From: Defluviimonas salinarum
GTDB taxonomy: Bacteria > Pseudomonadota > Alphaproteobacteria > Rhodobacterales > Rhodobacteraceae
Reading direction: 5' to 3'
Length of the DNA: 64,000 nucleotides
Assembly (NCBI RefSeq): GCF_026013545.1
Contig: NZ_JAPDOG010000001.1
Location: 161,815-225,814 of the forward strand
Below the pieces are notes generated by a model, which was not told the origin of the DNA, made no database searches, and was given only the letters and a program-made list of their open reading frames with translations. This document shows positions 33,303 to 41,786 of the stretch, one piece after another; within the stretch, counting starts at the first letter, position 1, and every line of letters starts with the position of its first letter. Both the position numbers and the translations under genes were made by a program.

Positions 33303-33617
33303 TCACGTCAGGCGGATCCGCATGGTATCCGTCGCCGGATCGAACGGCCGACGGAGCATCTCGTTGTAGAGCGGCAGCGCGGGCACGACCTTCTCGGCGA
33401 GAAGCGCGTCGAGATCGTCCCAGCCGTTCCAGCGTTCGACGAGATGGACCGTGTCCTCCGTTCCCTCCTTCAGGCCGAAGTCGTAGGAGACGCAGCCGAA
33501 CGCTTCGGCATCGGGCCTGCCATAGGCGGCGAGGGCGCCGAGGCAACGGGCCGCGTTCTCGGCGTCCTTGCACTCCAGCGTCACGACATGCACAGATCGA
33601 CCGGTGCCCGTGGTCAT
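33303..33617 (-). CDS. Dimeric alpha-beta barrel (ABM-like) protein
   Basis: A 104-residue protein resembling the antibiotic biosynthesis monooxygenase / quinol monooxygenase fold: a start of VHVVTLECKDAENAARC and a central VHLVERWNGWDDLDALL followed by the terminal strand. The similarity is weak, so function is open. A GGAG site precedes its ATG. It is divergent from the AraC regulator gene 78 bp away, which may control it, and convergent with the OsmC gene. Confidence 0.6.
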   Translation of the reverse strand: MTTGTGRSVHVVTLECKDAENAARCLGALAAYGRPDAEAFGCVSYDFGLKEGTEDTVHLVERWNGWDDLDALLAEKVVPALPLYNEMLRRPFDPATDTMRIRLT

Positions 33618-33695
33618 CTGGTCGGCTCCATCCCGTAAATCCGTTCAGGGGCATCCTGCGCCGACCGCGAGCGGCGCGGTATCCGGACCGTGCCA

Positions 33696-34493
33696 ATGAG
33701 CGTCGAGAAACTGCCAGACCTGGACCTTCCCGATTTCGGCGACCTCGTCGACGCGGTGCGGCCGGTCCTGTCCTACGGCTGGCGCGCCGAGGGGGCGCAC
33801 CGCGCGGCCGCCCATGCCCCTGCGCGCGGCCATATCATCCAGCCCAGGAGCGGCGCTTACTGGGTGCTTACGGGCGAGGGGACCTGGCTCGTGCCTGCGG
33901 GCCTCGCGATCTGGATCCCGCCCGGCATGCATCACGAGGTCTATTCGCACGGTTCGGTCATGGCCCGCATCCTCTTCGTCGAGACGGCCCATGCCGGGCT
34001 GCTGCCTGCCCGCGCGGGCACCGTCAAGGTCAGCCCGCTGCTCGACGCCCTCCTGTCGCGGACCGTGGACTACGGCACCGCCTATCCGCCCGAAGGGCCG
34101 GAAGCGCGGCTCGCGCGGGTGATGCTCGACGAACTGGCCGCGATGGAGTTCGCGCCGCTGCCGCTGCCGGTCTCGAAGGAGCCGCGGCTCGCGCGGGCGA
34201 TGGAGCGGGTGATCGCGGCACCCGAGGCAAACGAAAGCATCGAGGATCTGGCGAAGGCCGCTGGCGCGAGCCCGCGCACGCTCGCACGGCTCTTTCGGGC
34301 CGAAACCGGCATGACCTACACGCAGTGGCGCACGAACCTGCTTCTTGCGAATGCGTTCGAGCGGCTGGAGAAGGGCGCGAGCGTGACAGAAGTGGCGCTC
34401 GATCTCGGCTACGCGAGCCCGTCGAGCTTCGCCTTTGACTGCCGCAGCAGGCTTGGCGTGCCGCCGGGGAAGTTTCGCGCGAGATCGGATTAG
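33696..34493 (+). CDS. AraC family regulator with cupin sensing domain
   Basis: The 265-residue protein has an N-terminal AraC-type cupin (GHIIQPRSGAYWVLTGEGTW, then IWIPPGMHHEVYSHG) and a C-terminal pair of helix-turn-helix motifs (IEDLAKAAGASPRTLARLFR, then VTEVALDLGYASPSSFAFDC). ATG 33696 is taken over a GTG six bases upstream. Divergent from the ABM-like gene; the ligand is unknown. Confidence 0.88.
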   Translation: MSVEKLPDLDLPDFGDLVDAVRPVLSYGWRAEGAHRAAAHAPARGHIIQPRSGAYWVLTGEGTWLVPAGLAIWIPPGMHHEVYSHGSVMARILFVETAHAGLLPARAGTVKVSPLLDALLSRTVDYGTAYPPEGPEARLARVMLDELAAMEFAPLPLPVSKEPRLARAMERVIAAPEANESIEDLAKAAGASPRTLARLFRAETGMTYTQWRTNLLLANAFERLEKGASVTEVALDLGYASPSSFAFDCRSRLGVPPGKFRARSD

Positions 34494-34511
34494 CGCTCAT
34501 TGCGCCAGCAT

Positions 34512-34541
34512 CCTCCTCGCGCCGAACCCGTCGCGAGGAGG
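34512..34541 (+). terminator. Hairpin after the AraC gene
   Basis: Perfect ten-bp stem (CCTCCTCGCG at 34512-34521, complement at 34532-34541) with a ten-base loop, between the convergent AraC gene and typA. No T-run follows, so its function as a terminator is a guess. Confidence 0.45.
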
Positions 34542-34652
34542 GTCATACCGGCCGCCTGGAGGGATCTGGCCCGGAAGGCACATGCGCGATCAGAAAATCA
34601 GGTGAAACCGCACGACGCTACAGCCGTGCGGTACCGCTTCAGGAGGGATGCC

Positions 34653-36470
34653 TCAGCCGGCCTTGGCCTGGCGCTTGCGCTCGTGCGGGTCGAGGAAGCG
34701 TTTCCTCAGCCGCACGATCTTCGGCGTGACCTCGACGAGCTCGTCGTCCTCGACATAGGCGATGGCCTCTTCGAGGCTCATCCGCACCGGCGGCGTCAGA
34801 CGCACCGCCTCGTCCGTGCCCGAGGCACGGATATTGGTCAGCTTCTTGCCCTTCAGGGGGTTCACCTCGAGGTCGTTATCGCGGCTGTGCTCGCCGATGA
34901 TCATGCCCTCGTAGACCTGCTCCTGCGCACCGATGAAGAGCTTGCCGCGCTCCTCGAGGTTCCAGAGCGCATAGGCGACCGAAACGCCGTTCTCCATGGA
35001 AATCAGCACGCCCACGCGGCGGCCTTCGATCGCGCCCTTGTGCGGCGCCCAGCCGTGGAAGATGCGGTTGAGAACGCCGGTGCCGCGGGTGTCGGTCAGG
35101 AACTGGCCGTGATAGCCGATGAGCCCGCGCGAGGGCACATGAGCGACGATCCGGGTCTTGCCGACGCCGGCGGGCTTCATCTCGACGAGATCGCCCTTGC
35201 GCTGTCCGGTGAGCTTCTCGATCACGACGCCGGAGTACTCGTCGTCGACATCGACGATGACCTCCTCGATCGGCTCCATCCGCACGCCGTTCTCCTCGCG
35301 GAAGATCACGCGCGGGCGCGAGATCGAGAGCTCGAAGCCTTCGCGGCGCATGTTCTCGATGAGAACGCCCATCTGGAGTTCGCCACGACCCGAGACGATG
35401 AAGGCCTCGCCGCCCGGCGTGTCCTCGATCTTGATCGCGACGTTGGACTCGGCCTCCTTCATCAGCCGCTCGCGGATCACCCGCGACTGGACCTTGTTGC
35501 CGTCCTTGCCGGCCAAGGGGCTGTCATTGATGCCGAAGGTGACCGAGATCGTCGGCGGGTCGATCGGCTGCGCGGGCAGCGGCACGTCGATCGCCGGATC
35601 GCAGAGCGTGTCGGCGACGGTGGCCTTGGTCATGCCGGCGACGGTGACGATGTCGCCCGCCTGCGCCGCATCGATCGGGGTCTGGGCGAGACCGCGGAAG
35701 GCAAGGATCTTGGTCACGCGGAACTGCTCGATCCGCTCGCCCTTGCGGCTGAGCGCCTTGACCTGGTCGCCGACCTTGAGCGTGCCGGATTCCACCCGGC
35801 CAGTGAGGATGCGGCCGATGAACGGATCGGCGGAAAGCGTCGTCGCGAGCATCCGGAACGGCTTTTCAGCGTCGGCGATCTGGCGCGGCGCGGGGACATG
35901 TTTCACGATGAGATCGAAGAGCGCGGACAGATCCTTGCGCGGCCCGTCCAATTCCGCGTCCGCCCAGCCGGCGCGGCCCGAGGCATAGAGATGCGGGAAG
36001 TCGAGTTGCGCGTCGTCGGCGCCGAGGTTGGCGAAGAGGTCGAAGACCTCGTTCAACGCCCGGTCGGGCTCAGCATCGGGCTTGTCGACCTTGTTCAGCA
36101 CCACGATCGGGCGAAGCCCCAGCGCCAGCGCCTTCGAGGTCACGAACTTCGTCTGCGGCATCGGCCCTTCGGCGGCGTCGACCAGAAGCACCACGCCGTC
36201 GACCATGTTGAGGATCCGCTCGACCTCGCCGCCGAAATCGGCGTGGCCGGGCGTGTCGACGATGTTGATCCGGGTGCCGCCATGTTCGACCGAGGTGCAT
36301 TTGGCGAGGATGGTGATGCCGCGTTCGCGCTCGATATCGTTGGAATCCATCGCCCTTTCGGAGACCTGCTGGTTCTCCCGGAAGGCGCCGGATTGCTTGA
36401 GAAGCTCGTCCACGAGCGTGGTCTTGCCGTGGTCAACGTGTGCGATGATCGCGATGTTGCGAAGGTCCAT
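34653..36470 (-). CDS. typA: Translational GTPase TypA/BipA
   Basis: Ribosome-binding GTPase of the EF-G family, involved in ribosome assembly and stress growth. The 605-residue protein has G1 [10 protein letters not shown] at residues 9-18, G3 [12 protein letters not shown]4 NKVDK, an EF-G-like C-terminal half and the TypA-specific end region. ATG 36470 ([15 protein letters not shown]) is the family start; a longer frame is not coding. It lies 65 bp after the YitT-like gene. Confidence 0.97.
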   Translation of the reverse strand: MDLRNIAIIAHVDHGKTTLVDELLKQSGAFRENQQVSERAMDSNDIERERGITILAKCTSVEHGGTRINIVDTPGHADFGGEVERILNMVDGVVLLVDAAEGPMPQTKFVTSKALALGLRPIVVLNKVDKPDAEPDRALNEVFDLFANLGADDAQLDFPHLYASGRAGWADAELDGPRKDLSALFDLIVKHVPAPRQIADAEKPFRMLATTLSADPFIGRILTGRVESGTLKVGDQVKALSRKGERIEQFRVTKILAFRGLAQTPIDAAQAGDIVTVAGMTKATVADTLCDPAIDVPLPAQPIDPPTISVTFGINDSPLAGKDGNKVQSRVIRERLMKEAESNVAIKIEDTPGGEAFIVSGRGELQMGVLIENMRREGFELSISRPRVIFREENGVRMEPIEEVIVDVDDEYSGVVIEKLTGQRKGDLVEMKPAGVGKTRIVAHVPSRGLIGYHGQFLTDTRGTGVLNRIFHGWAPHKGAIEGRRVGVLISMENGVSVAYALWNLEERGKLFIGAQEQVYEGMIIGEHSRDNDLEVNPLKGKKLTNIRASGTDEAVRLTPPVRMSLEEAIAYVEDDELVEVTPKIVRLRKRFLDPHERKRQAKAG

Positions 36471-36535
36471 GGGGTCCGCCAATTCCTGAGGTTGGCGCCC
36501 CGATAGAGGAAAACCGGCCCGATGGCCAGTGCCAA

Positions 36536-37138
36536 TCAAGCCGCGATGTAGCGGTCGCGACGGTGATTGACGGCGATCACGAGGTTCACCACCAGCGCCC
36601 CGAGCGCCGAGATCGCGACGGTTCCCGCGTCCCGGAGCGTCAGCGCGGCGGCGAAGACGCAGACGTCGAAGGCAAGCTGGGTCCAGCCGGCACGGAACCC
36701 GGTCCGGTCCTGGAGATGGAGCGCGACGATGCCGACGCCGCCGAGGCTCGCGCCATGCCGGAAGAGCGCCAGGAGCGCCGCGCCGGAGATCGCGCCGAAG
36801 AGGACCGCGCCGAGCACCGGGTCGAGGGCGGCGAAACTCAGCCAGCGCGGCAGGACCATGGCGAGCCCCGACATCAGCGCCACCGCGACGAAGGTCTTGA
36901 CGACGAAGCGCCCGCCCATGCGACGGTAGCCGAGCCAGTAGAACGGCAGGTTGATCGCGAAGAAGACCGGTCCGAACCCCCAGCCCGTCGCATAGGAGAT
37001 CAGCACCGCCAACCCCGCGGTCTGGCCGGTGACAAGGCCGAGATGGGTCAGGATCGTGATCCCGAACGCCGCCATGCCGGCCCCGAAGAGGATGCCCTGG
37101 GCGTCGTCGATCGCGCTGTGATGCGTGGAGTCGGTCAT
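36536..37138 (-). CDS. YitT family membrane protein
   Basis: Inner-membrane protein of 200 residues with five or six predicted hydrophobic segments. The family pattern includes GILFGAGMAAFGITILTHLG, GQTAGLAVLISYATG, and HGASLGGVGIVALHLQ. Function in the family is unknown. It lies upstream of typA on the same strand, but no shared pathway is evident. Confidence 0.85.
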   Translation of the reverse strand: MTDSTHHSAIDDAQGILFGAGMAAFGITILTHLGLVTGQTAGLAVLISYATGWGFGPVFFAINLPFYWLGYRRMGGRFVVKTFVAVALMSGLAMVLPRWLSFAALDPVLGAVLFGAISGAALLALFRHGASLGGVGIVALHLQDRTGFRAGWTQLAFDVCVFAAALTLRDAGTVAISALGALVVNLVIAVNHRRDRYIAA

Positions 37139-37224
37139 TGCCCCGGAATGCGTCCGCGCGCGCGGTCGGTCCAGTGCTCACGGTGTCGCAGGGCTGACCC
37201 GACGGTCCGGACGCCCGCGCCCGT

Positions 37225-37302
37225 CTTCTTCATTGCCAAAATACCCCGGGGGGCGCGGGGGGCAGCGCCCCCCGCCGGATCGCCCCGGATTTCATCCGGG
37301 GC
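37225..37302 (-). terminator. Terminator hairpins and repeated 23-nt word after icd
   Basis: Reading from icd: a nine-bp hairpin with GAA loop (37302-37282), a second G/C-only hairpin (GGGGGGCG / CGCCCCCC, about 37276-37250), then the 23-nt word (37247-37225) identical to the one after hisI at 23456-23478. Strong 3'-end structure for icd. Confidence 0.75.
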
Positions 37303-37310
37303 GAAACCCT

Positions 37311-38522
37311 TCAGGCCAATGCCTTGTTCAGGTATTCGTCGACCTTCTCGAGATAGCCCATCGTGGTGAGCCACTTCTGGTCCGGCCCGACCAGGAGCGC
37401 GAGGTCCTTGGTCATGAACCCGTCCTCCACCGTCTGCACCGTCACCTTCTCCAGCGTCTCGGCGAATTTCTGCAGCGCCGCGTTGCCGTCAAGCTTGGCG
37501 CGGTGCTTGAGGCCCCCGGTCCAGGCGTAGATCGAGGCGATCGAGTTCGTCGAGGTCTCCTTGCCGGCCTGGTGCTGGCGGTAGTGCCGCGTCACCGTGC
37601 CATGCGCCGCCTCGGCTTCAACGGTCTTTCCGTCCGGCGTCATCAGCACCGAGGTCATGAGGCCGAGCGAACCGAAGCCCTGCGCCACGGTGTCCGACTG
37701 CACGTCGCCGTCGTAGTTCTTGCAGGCCCAGACATAGCCGCCCGACCATTTCAGCGCCGAGGCCACCATGTCGTCGATCAGGCGATGCTCGTAGGTGATG
37801 CCGGCGGCCTTGAACTTGTCGGCGAATTCCTCGTCGAAGACCTTCTGGAAGAGATCCTTGAAACGGCCGTCATAGGCCTTGAGGATGGTGTTCTTGGTGG
37901 ACAGATACACCGGCCAGCCCTTGACGAGACCGTAGTTCATCGAGGCCCGCGCGAAGTCGATGATCGACTGGTCGAGGTTGTACATCGCCATCGTCACGCC
38001 GGCGCCGGGGGCGTCGAAGACTTCCTTCTCGATGACCTCGCCGTCGTCGCCGACGAACTTGATCGTCAGCTTGCCCTTGCCGGGAAAGCGGAAGTCAGTG
38101 GCGCGGTACTGGTCGCCGAAGGCATGGCGGCCGACGACGATCGGCTGGGTCCAGCCCGGCACGAGGCGGGGCACGTTCTGGCAGATGATCGGTTCGCGGA
38201 AGATCACGCCGCCAAGGATGTTGCGGATCGTGCCGTTCGGGCTCCTCCACATCTGCTTCAGCCCGAATTCCTCGACGCGCTGCTCGTCCGGCGTGATCGT
38301 CGCGCATTTCACGCCGACGCCATGCTGCTTGATCGCATTCGCGGCATCGATGGTGATCTGGTCGTCGGTGCGGTCGCGCTCCTCGATGCCGAGATCGTAG
38401 TATTTCAGATCGATGTCGAGATAGGGCAGGATCAGCTTTTTCTTGATGAAGTCCCAGATGATCCGGGTCATCTCGTCGCCGTCGAGTTCGACGACGGGGT
38501 TTTCAACCTTGATCTTCGACAT
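37311..38522 (-). CDS. icd: NADP-dependent isocitrate dehydrogenase
   Basis: TCA-cycle enzyme that converts isocitrate to 2-oxoglutarate with NADP+. The 403-residue protein belongs to the homodimeric class related to mitochondrial enzymes, not the E. coli type: N terminus [19 protein letters not shown], then KMW-like [26 protein letters not shown]-type metal site ([18 protein letters not shown]) and [11 protein letters not shown]. Confidence 0.97.
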   Translation of the reverse strand: MSKIKVENPVVELDGDEMTRIIWDFIKKKLILPYLDIDLKYYDLGIEERDRTDDQITIDAANAIKQHGVGVKCATITPDEQRVEEFGLKQMWRSPNGTIRNILGGVIFREPIICQNVPRLVPGWTQPIVVGRHAFGDQYRATDFRFPGKGKLTIKFVGDDGEVIEKEVFDAPGAGVTMAMYNLDQSIIDFARASMNYGLVKGWPVYLSTKNTILKAYDGRFKDLFQKVFDEEFADKFKAAGITYEHRLIDDMVASALKWSGGYVWACKNYDGDVQSDTVAQGFGSLGLMTSVLMTPDGKTVEAEAAHGTVTRHYRQHQAGKETSTNSIASIYAWTGGLKHRAKLDGNAALQKFAETLEKVTVQTVEDGFMTKDLALLVGPDQKWLTTMGYLEKVDEYLNKALA

Positions 38523-38628
38523 TCTCTTCTCCGCTTGAGGACTGACTCGTTGCCGGTGACATAGCGGAAATCACGGGGTCTGGAAAGATGGTATGCGGTG
38601 GTATACCGAAATTTGAAAGAAATCTGAT

Positions 38629-38651
38629 GGCCGGGCAGGGGCTGCCCGGCC
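38629..38651 (-). terminator. Terminator after ycnI
   Basis: Perfect ten-bp stem GGCCGGGCAG / CTGCCCGGCC with a three-base loop, seven bases past the ycnI stop, followed on the minus strand by the T-rich ATCAGATTTCTTTC. Confidence 0.75.
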
Positions 38652-38658
38652 TGGCGGG

Positions 38659-39195
38659 TCAGTGCCCCTTGTGCTCTGGGGCCGAAATCGTCAGCCCGAC
38701 GGCCGGATGGTCGAGCTTCGCTTCGGGATTGGCGGGGTCGGGCAGCTCCGACCACGAGACTTCGCCGCCGGCACAGGTCTGGGTGACGACGAAATAGAGT
38801 GTCGTGCCGGCGTCGAGCTCGGGGTCGATCGTGCCGCGGAAGCTGAACTCGTCGAACCACTCGTCGGGCAGCACGCCCGTCCAGGTGATCTCGGTGACGC
38901 CCTCGCTGACCGGCTTGCCATGATTCATGTAGGTCTTGGCATGGCTCGCCTTGATGGTCTCCAGCCCCCAGCCGGCCTTGGGCATCGGCTTGACCGAGAA
39001 GACGCCCTCCGGAAGCCGGACATGGACCTTCTCGGTCGCCTGGCCCTCGCAGCCATGCGGGATGCGCAGCACGGCCTTGTAGGTGGTGCCGGCCGCGGCC
39101 TCAGGTGTCTCGAAGCTGGCATGGGCGAGCGCGGCGGAGCCGGGGATGAGGGCGGCGAGCGCGAGGGCCGCCGCGGTGATGCGGGTGACGTTCAT
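38659..39195 (-). CDS. YcnI family copper-associated periplasmic protein (DUF1775)
   Basis: Periplasmic protein of 178 residues with a signal peptide (ITAAALALAALIPGSAALA). The predicted mature N terminus is His (HASFETPEAAAG), the residue that binds copper in characterised YcnI proteins. Other features are the family core AVLRIPHGCEGQATEKVHVR and GWGLETIKA. It follows the DUF2946-like gene on the same strand, consistent with a copper-handling module. Confidence 0.85.
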   Translation of the reverse strand: MNVTRITAAALALAALIPGSAALAHASFETPEAAAGTTYKAVLRIPHGCEGQATEKVHVRLPEGVFSVKPMPKAGWGLETIKASHAKTYMNHGKPVSEGVTEITWTGVLPDEWFDEFSFRGTIDPELDAGTTLYFVVTQTCAGGEVSWSELPDPANPEAKLDHPAVGLTISAPEHKGH

Positions 39196-39250
39196 GTCTG
39201 TACCTGATGTCTTGAGTTTTCAGTCGCGCCGTGGCGCGGGATGGATGTCG

Positions 39251-39589
39251 TCAGGTATGCCGTGGCGGTGCGTTCGACGGGGGACGATGCCAGCGTCGAG
39301 GGCTGACGAGGCGCCGTGCGGTCGCGCGGCGGGTCGAGGTGATCCGGCGGCGCGCCTTCCGAAGGGGAATTGCGGGCGCCGTGAGCATGCCGGGCGTCGC
39401 GATCTGGCAATAGTCGCAATGCGCATGGGTGCCGGTTCCCGAGGGGCCGTCGCCACAGACCTCGCCGATGGCGGCAACCGGCGACGGCACGAGCGCCGTG
39501 CGCGCGAGATCCACCGCCATCCGCCCGGCCGCAAGCGGCCCGGTGGCAAGTCCGACAAGCAGAAGAATTCGGACAAGACGATGAAACAA
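39251..39589 (-). CDS. DUF2946-like small secreted/membrane protein
   Basis: A 112-residue frame from TTG 39589 with a hydrophobic N terminus (HRLVRILLLVGLATGPLAAG) and a Cys/His cluster (VCGDGPSGTGTHAHCDYCQI) resembling DUF2946 proteins found beside metal genes. The C-terminal third is Arg-rich. There is no clear ribosome site, so start and even coding status are uncertain; the Cys/His cluster and position 55 bp before ycnI argue for it. Confidence 0.5.
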   Translation of the reverse strand: MFHRLVRILLLVGLATGPLAAGRMAVDLARTALVPSPVAAIGEVCGDGPSGTGTHAHCDYCQIATPGMLTAPAIPLRKARRRITSTRRATARRLVSPRRWHRPPSNAPPRHT

Positions 39590-39670
39590 GGAGGTTTTTC
39601 CGGGCTGCTCTATTGCATGCCACTCACGCCAAACGCCCGGGAATGTCCAGCGCCTTTCTGTCGCAGGCAG

Positions 39671-40264
39671 CTACGACAGATCGGGGAAGAAGGCCTGAAG
39701 CCGCGCCCGAACATAGGTCCAGATCGACGGCGCGCCGCGCGCGACCTTGGCGCCGACACGGGCTTCAAGCTGTTCGAAGGTCACCTCGTATTCGGTCCAG
39801 CTGCCGCCGCCCGAGGCGAGGTTGTGCAGGACCGGCTGCACCCGGTCGAGCGACTTGGCGAAGATCGCATCGGGCGTGACCGCCGCCTCGAACTCTTCCC
39901 AAAGCGCGCGGAGCTCGGTGCCGAGGTCGGCCGGCAGCAGGCCGAAGATCCGGTCGGCGGCGCGGGCCTCGGCCGCGGCCACTTCGGCCGAGCCATGCGC
40001 CTCGCCATTCGCGGAATGGATCGGCACGTCGCCCACGTCGATCTCCACTAGGTCGTGCAGGAGCAGCATCTTCACCACCCGGTCGATGGTCACGCCGGGA
40101 CCGGCGTGATCGGCGAGCACAAGAGCATACAGTGCCAGATGCCAGCTGTGTTCGCCCGAGTTCTCGCGTCGCGAGCCGTCGGCAAGCGTTGTGGCGCGGA
40201 TCACCTGCTTGAGCTTGTCCGCCTCCATCAGGAAGGCGAACTGGGCATCGAGCCGGGCACTCAT
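39671..40264 (-). CDS. HD domain protein (YfbR/HDDC2-like)
   Basis: Predicted metal-dependent phosphohydrolase of 197 residues, close to 5'-deoxynucleotidases of the YfbR/HDDC2 type. The HD signature is seen as His in GEHSWHLALYAL, HD in MLLLHDLVEIDVGD and a downstream Asp in AKSLDRVQPVL. It overlaps the following upstream gene (40261-40491) by four bases, so they are coupled. Confidence 0.88.
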   Translation of the reverse strand: MSARLDAQFAFLMEADKLKQVIRATTLADGSRRENSGEHSWHLALYALVLADHAGPGVTIDRVVKMLLLHDLVEIDVGDVPIHSANGEAHGSAEVAAAEARAADRIFGLLPADLGTELRALWEEFEAAVTPDAIFAKSLDRVQPVLHNLASGGGSWTEYEVTFEQLEARVGAKVARGAPSIWTYVRARLQAFFPDLS

Positions 40265-40491
40265 CCCTTTCGTGCCGCCAGCGCCTTCCTGAGCCGCGCC
40301 TCGAGGAACAGGCGCGCCTTGGCGTCGGCGCGCTGTGCCCGGATCGCGGCCATATAGGCCTCCTGCAAGGCCGAGGAGGCGGCTTCGACGATCTTGTTGA
40401 CCTCGGTCACCAGCGCTTCGTCGCCGGTCTCCTCGACCGCCGCGAGCACGTCTGCGGCAAGCGCAATCCCGAGCTCTTCCGTCGTATGCAT
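40261..40491 (-). CDS. Hypothetical protein (76 aa), coupled to the HD protein
   Basis: Not recognised. A 76-residue, helix-rich and charged protein (TEELGIALAADVLAAVEE, then AKARLFLEARLRKALAARKG). ATG 40491 follows the alpha/beta hydrolase stop by four bases, and its stop overlaps the HD gene start by four bases. That tight packing supports real translation; the frame can be extended upstream, but this would run into the hydrolase gene. Confidence 0.72.
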   Translation of the reverse strand: MHTTEELGIALAADVLAAVEETGDEALVTEVNKIVEAASSALQEAYMAAIRAQRADAKARLFLEARLRKALAARKG

Positions 40492-40495
40492 CGGC

Positions 40496-41155
40496 TTACC
40501 GCGTCTGCTCGCCGAGCCGGCGGCGGACATAGGCCTGCACGGTCGAGATCATCGGCGCCATCTGCTCTTCCTCGTTCTCGAAGAAATGCCCTGCGCCCTC
40601 GATCTGCTCGTGGGTGATGGTGATGCCCTTCTGCTCGCGGAGCTTGGACACGAGCGCGGCGGTATCCTTCGGCGGCGCCACCCGGTCGGCAGTACCGTTG
40701 ATGATCAGGCCCGAGGAGGGGCAGGGCGCGAGGAACGAGAAGTCGTACATGTTGGCCGGCGGCGACACGCTGATGAACCCGGTGATCTCGGGCCGGCGCA
40801 TGAGAAGCTGCATGCCGATCCAGGCGCCGAACGAGAAACCCGCGACCCAGCAATGCTTGGAATTGGGGTTCATCGCCTGCAGATAGTCGAGCGCCGAGGC
40901 CGCGTCGGAAAGCTCGCCGATGCCCTGGTCGTACTCGCCCTGGCTGCGGCCGACGCCGCGGAAGTTGAAGCGCAGGACGGTGAAGCCAAGCTCGTAGAAC
41001 GCGTAGTGCAGACGATGCACGACGCGGTTATTCATCGTGCCGCCGAACTGGGGATGCGGATGCAGGATGATCGCTATCGGCGCGTCGGGCTGTTTCTGCG
41101 GATGGTAGCGTCCCTCGAGGCGGCCTTCCGGGCCGGCGAAAATGACTTCTGGCAT
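40496..41155 (-). CDS. Alpha/beta hydrolase (COG2945-like)
   Basis: Serine hydrolase of 219 residues. The nucleophile elbow is GFSFGAWIG, the acid is in NGTADRVAPP and the His is in EGAGHFFENEE; HPHPQFGGTMNNRVV near the N terminus and FNFRGVGRSQGEYD are typical of this family. ATG 41155 (MPEVIFAGPEGR) is preferred over a start 51 bases upstream. First of a three-gene unit with the 76-residue protein and HD hydrolase; divergent from the suf operon. Confidence 0.9.
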   Translation of the reverse strand: MPEVIFAGPEGRLEGRYHPQKQPDAPIAIILHPHPQFGGTMNNRVVHRLHYAFYELGFTVLRFNFRGVGRSQGEYDQGIGELSDAASALDYLQAMNPNSKHCWVAGFSFGAWIGMQLLMRRPEITGFISVSPPANMYDFSFLAPCPSSGLIINGTADRVAPPKDTAALVSKLREQKGITITHEQIEGAGHFFENEEEQMAPMISTVQAYVRRRLGEQTR

Positions 41156-41208
41156 CGCCTGTCTTCTCTCTGCGGGGGCCCGTCGCGTCAATTCTGGGCA
41201 AGCCATTC

Positions 41209-41237
41209 TTGACGATTTTGCTCAGGCACCCTAGAAC
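41209..41237 (+). promoter_or_regulatory. Promoter of the suf operon
   Basis: TTGACG (41209-41214), a 17-bp spacer and TAGAAC (41232-41237), 91 bp before the first gene. The -10 forms the left half of the palindrome at 41230-41246, so a bound regulator would block RNA polymerase. Confidence 0.6.
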
Positions 41238-41246
41238 TGTTCTAAA
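41230..41246 (+). promoter_or_regulatory. Irr-type iron control element (ICE) upstream of suf
   Basis: CCTAGAA-CTG-TTCTAAA matches 12 of 14 defined positions of the Irr box TTTAGAA-N3-TTCTAAA. The central 13 bases (TAGAACTGTTCTA) are a perfect palindrome. Irr control of suf operons is established in alphaproteobacteria including Rhodobacterales. Overlap with the -10 box suggests repression; the direction of control is not proven by sequence. Confidence 0.72.
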
Positions 41247-41327
41247 TACCGGCGGATGCCGGTGACCGGGTGGAATGGAGTTAAGCGGCCTTCCGCCTGT
41301 CGTCAATCTCTTTGCGGAGCTCGCACG

Positions 41328-41786
41328 ATGAAACTCTCAACCAAGGGACGCTATGCGATGGTGGCGCTTGCCGACCTTGCGACGGTGCGGGAGGATCAGC
41401 TCACCTCGCTCGCCGAGATCGCGCAGCGTCAGGACATCTCGCTGCCCTATCTCGAACAGCTCTTCGTAAAGCTGCGGCGCGCGGGCCTGGTCGAATCGGT
41501 GCGCGGCCCGGGGGGCGGCTACAAGCTGGCGCGCGATCCTGCCGACATCCGCGTCAGCGAGGTTCTCGAAGCGGTGGACGAGACGGTGAGCGCGCTCCAT
41601 ACCGGCGCGGGCGCTTCGGGCGGGGTGTCGGGCAGCCGCGCGCAGTCGATGACAAACCGCCTCTGGGAGGGACTCTCGGCGCATGTCTATGTGTTCCTGC
41701 ACCAGACCCGGCTTTCCGACGTGATCGGCAACACGCTGAAACCCTGCCCGGCGGTGCCGGCATTGTTCCAGGTGGTGGACGAATGA
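41328..41786 (+). CDS. iscR: Rrf2 family regulator (IscR-like), cluster cysteines missing
   Basis: Transcription factor that heads the suf operon and probably senses Fe-S status. The 152-residue protein has the Rrf2 winged helix (KLSTKGRYAMVALADLA, then VRGPGGGYKLARDPADI). The loop that in E. coli IscR carries three cysteines reads HTGAGASGGVSGSRAQSM, with none. The only Cys is C140 near the end. A single-cysteine IscR has been described in Rhodobacter sphaeroides. ATG 41328 follows GGAG; it overlaps the next gene by four bases. Confidence 0.9.
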   Translation: MKLSTKGRYAMVALADLATVREDQLTSLAEIAQRQDISLPYLEQLFVKLRRAGLVESVRGPGGGYKLARDPADIRVSEVLEAVDETVSALHTGAGASGGVSGSRAQSMTNRLWEGLSAHVYVFLHQTRLSDVIGNTLKPCPAVPALFQVVDE

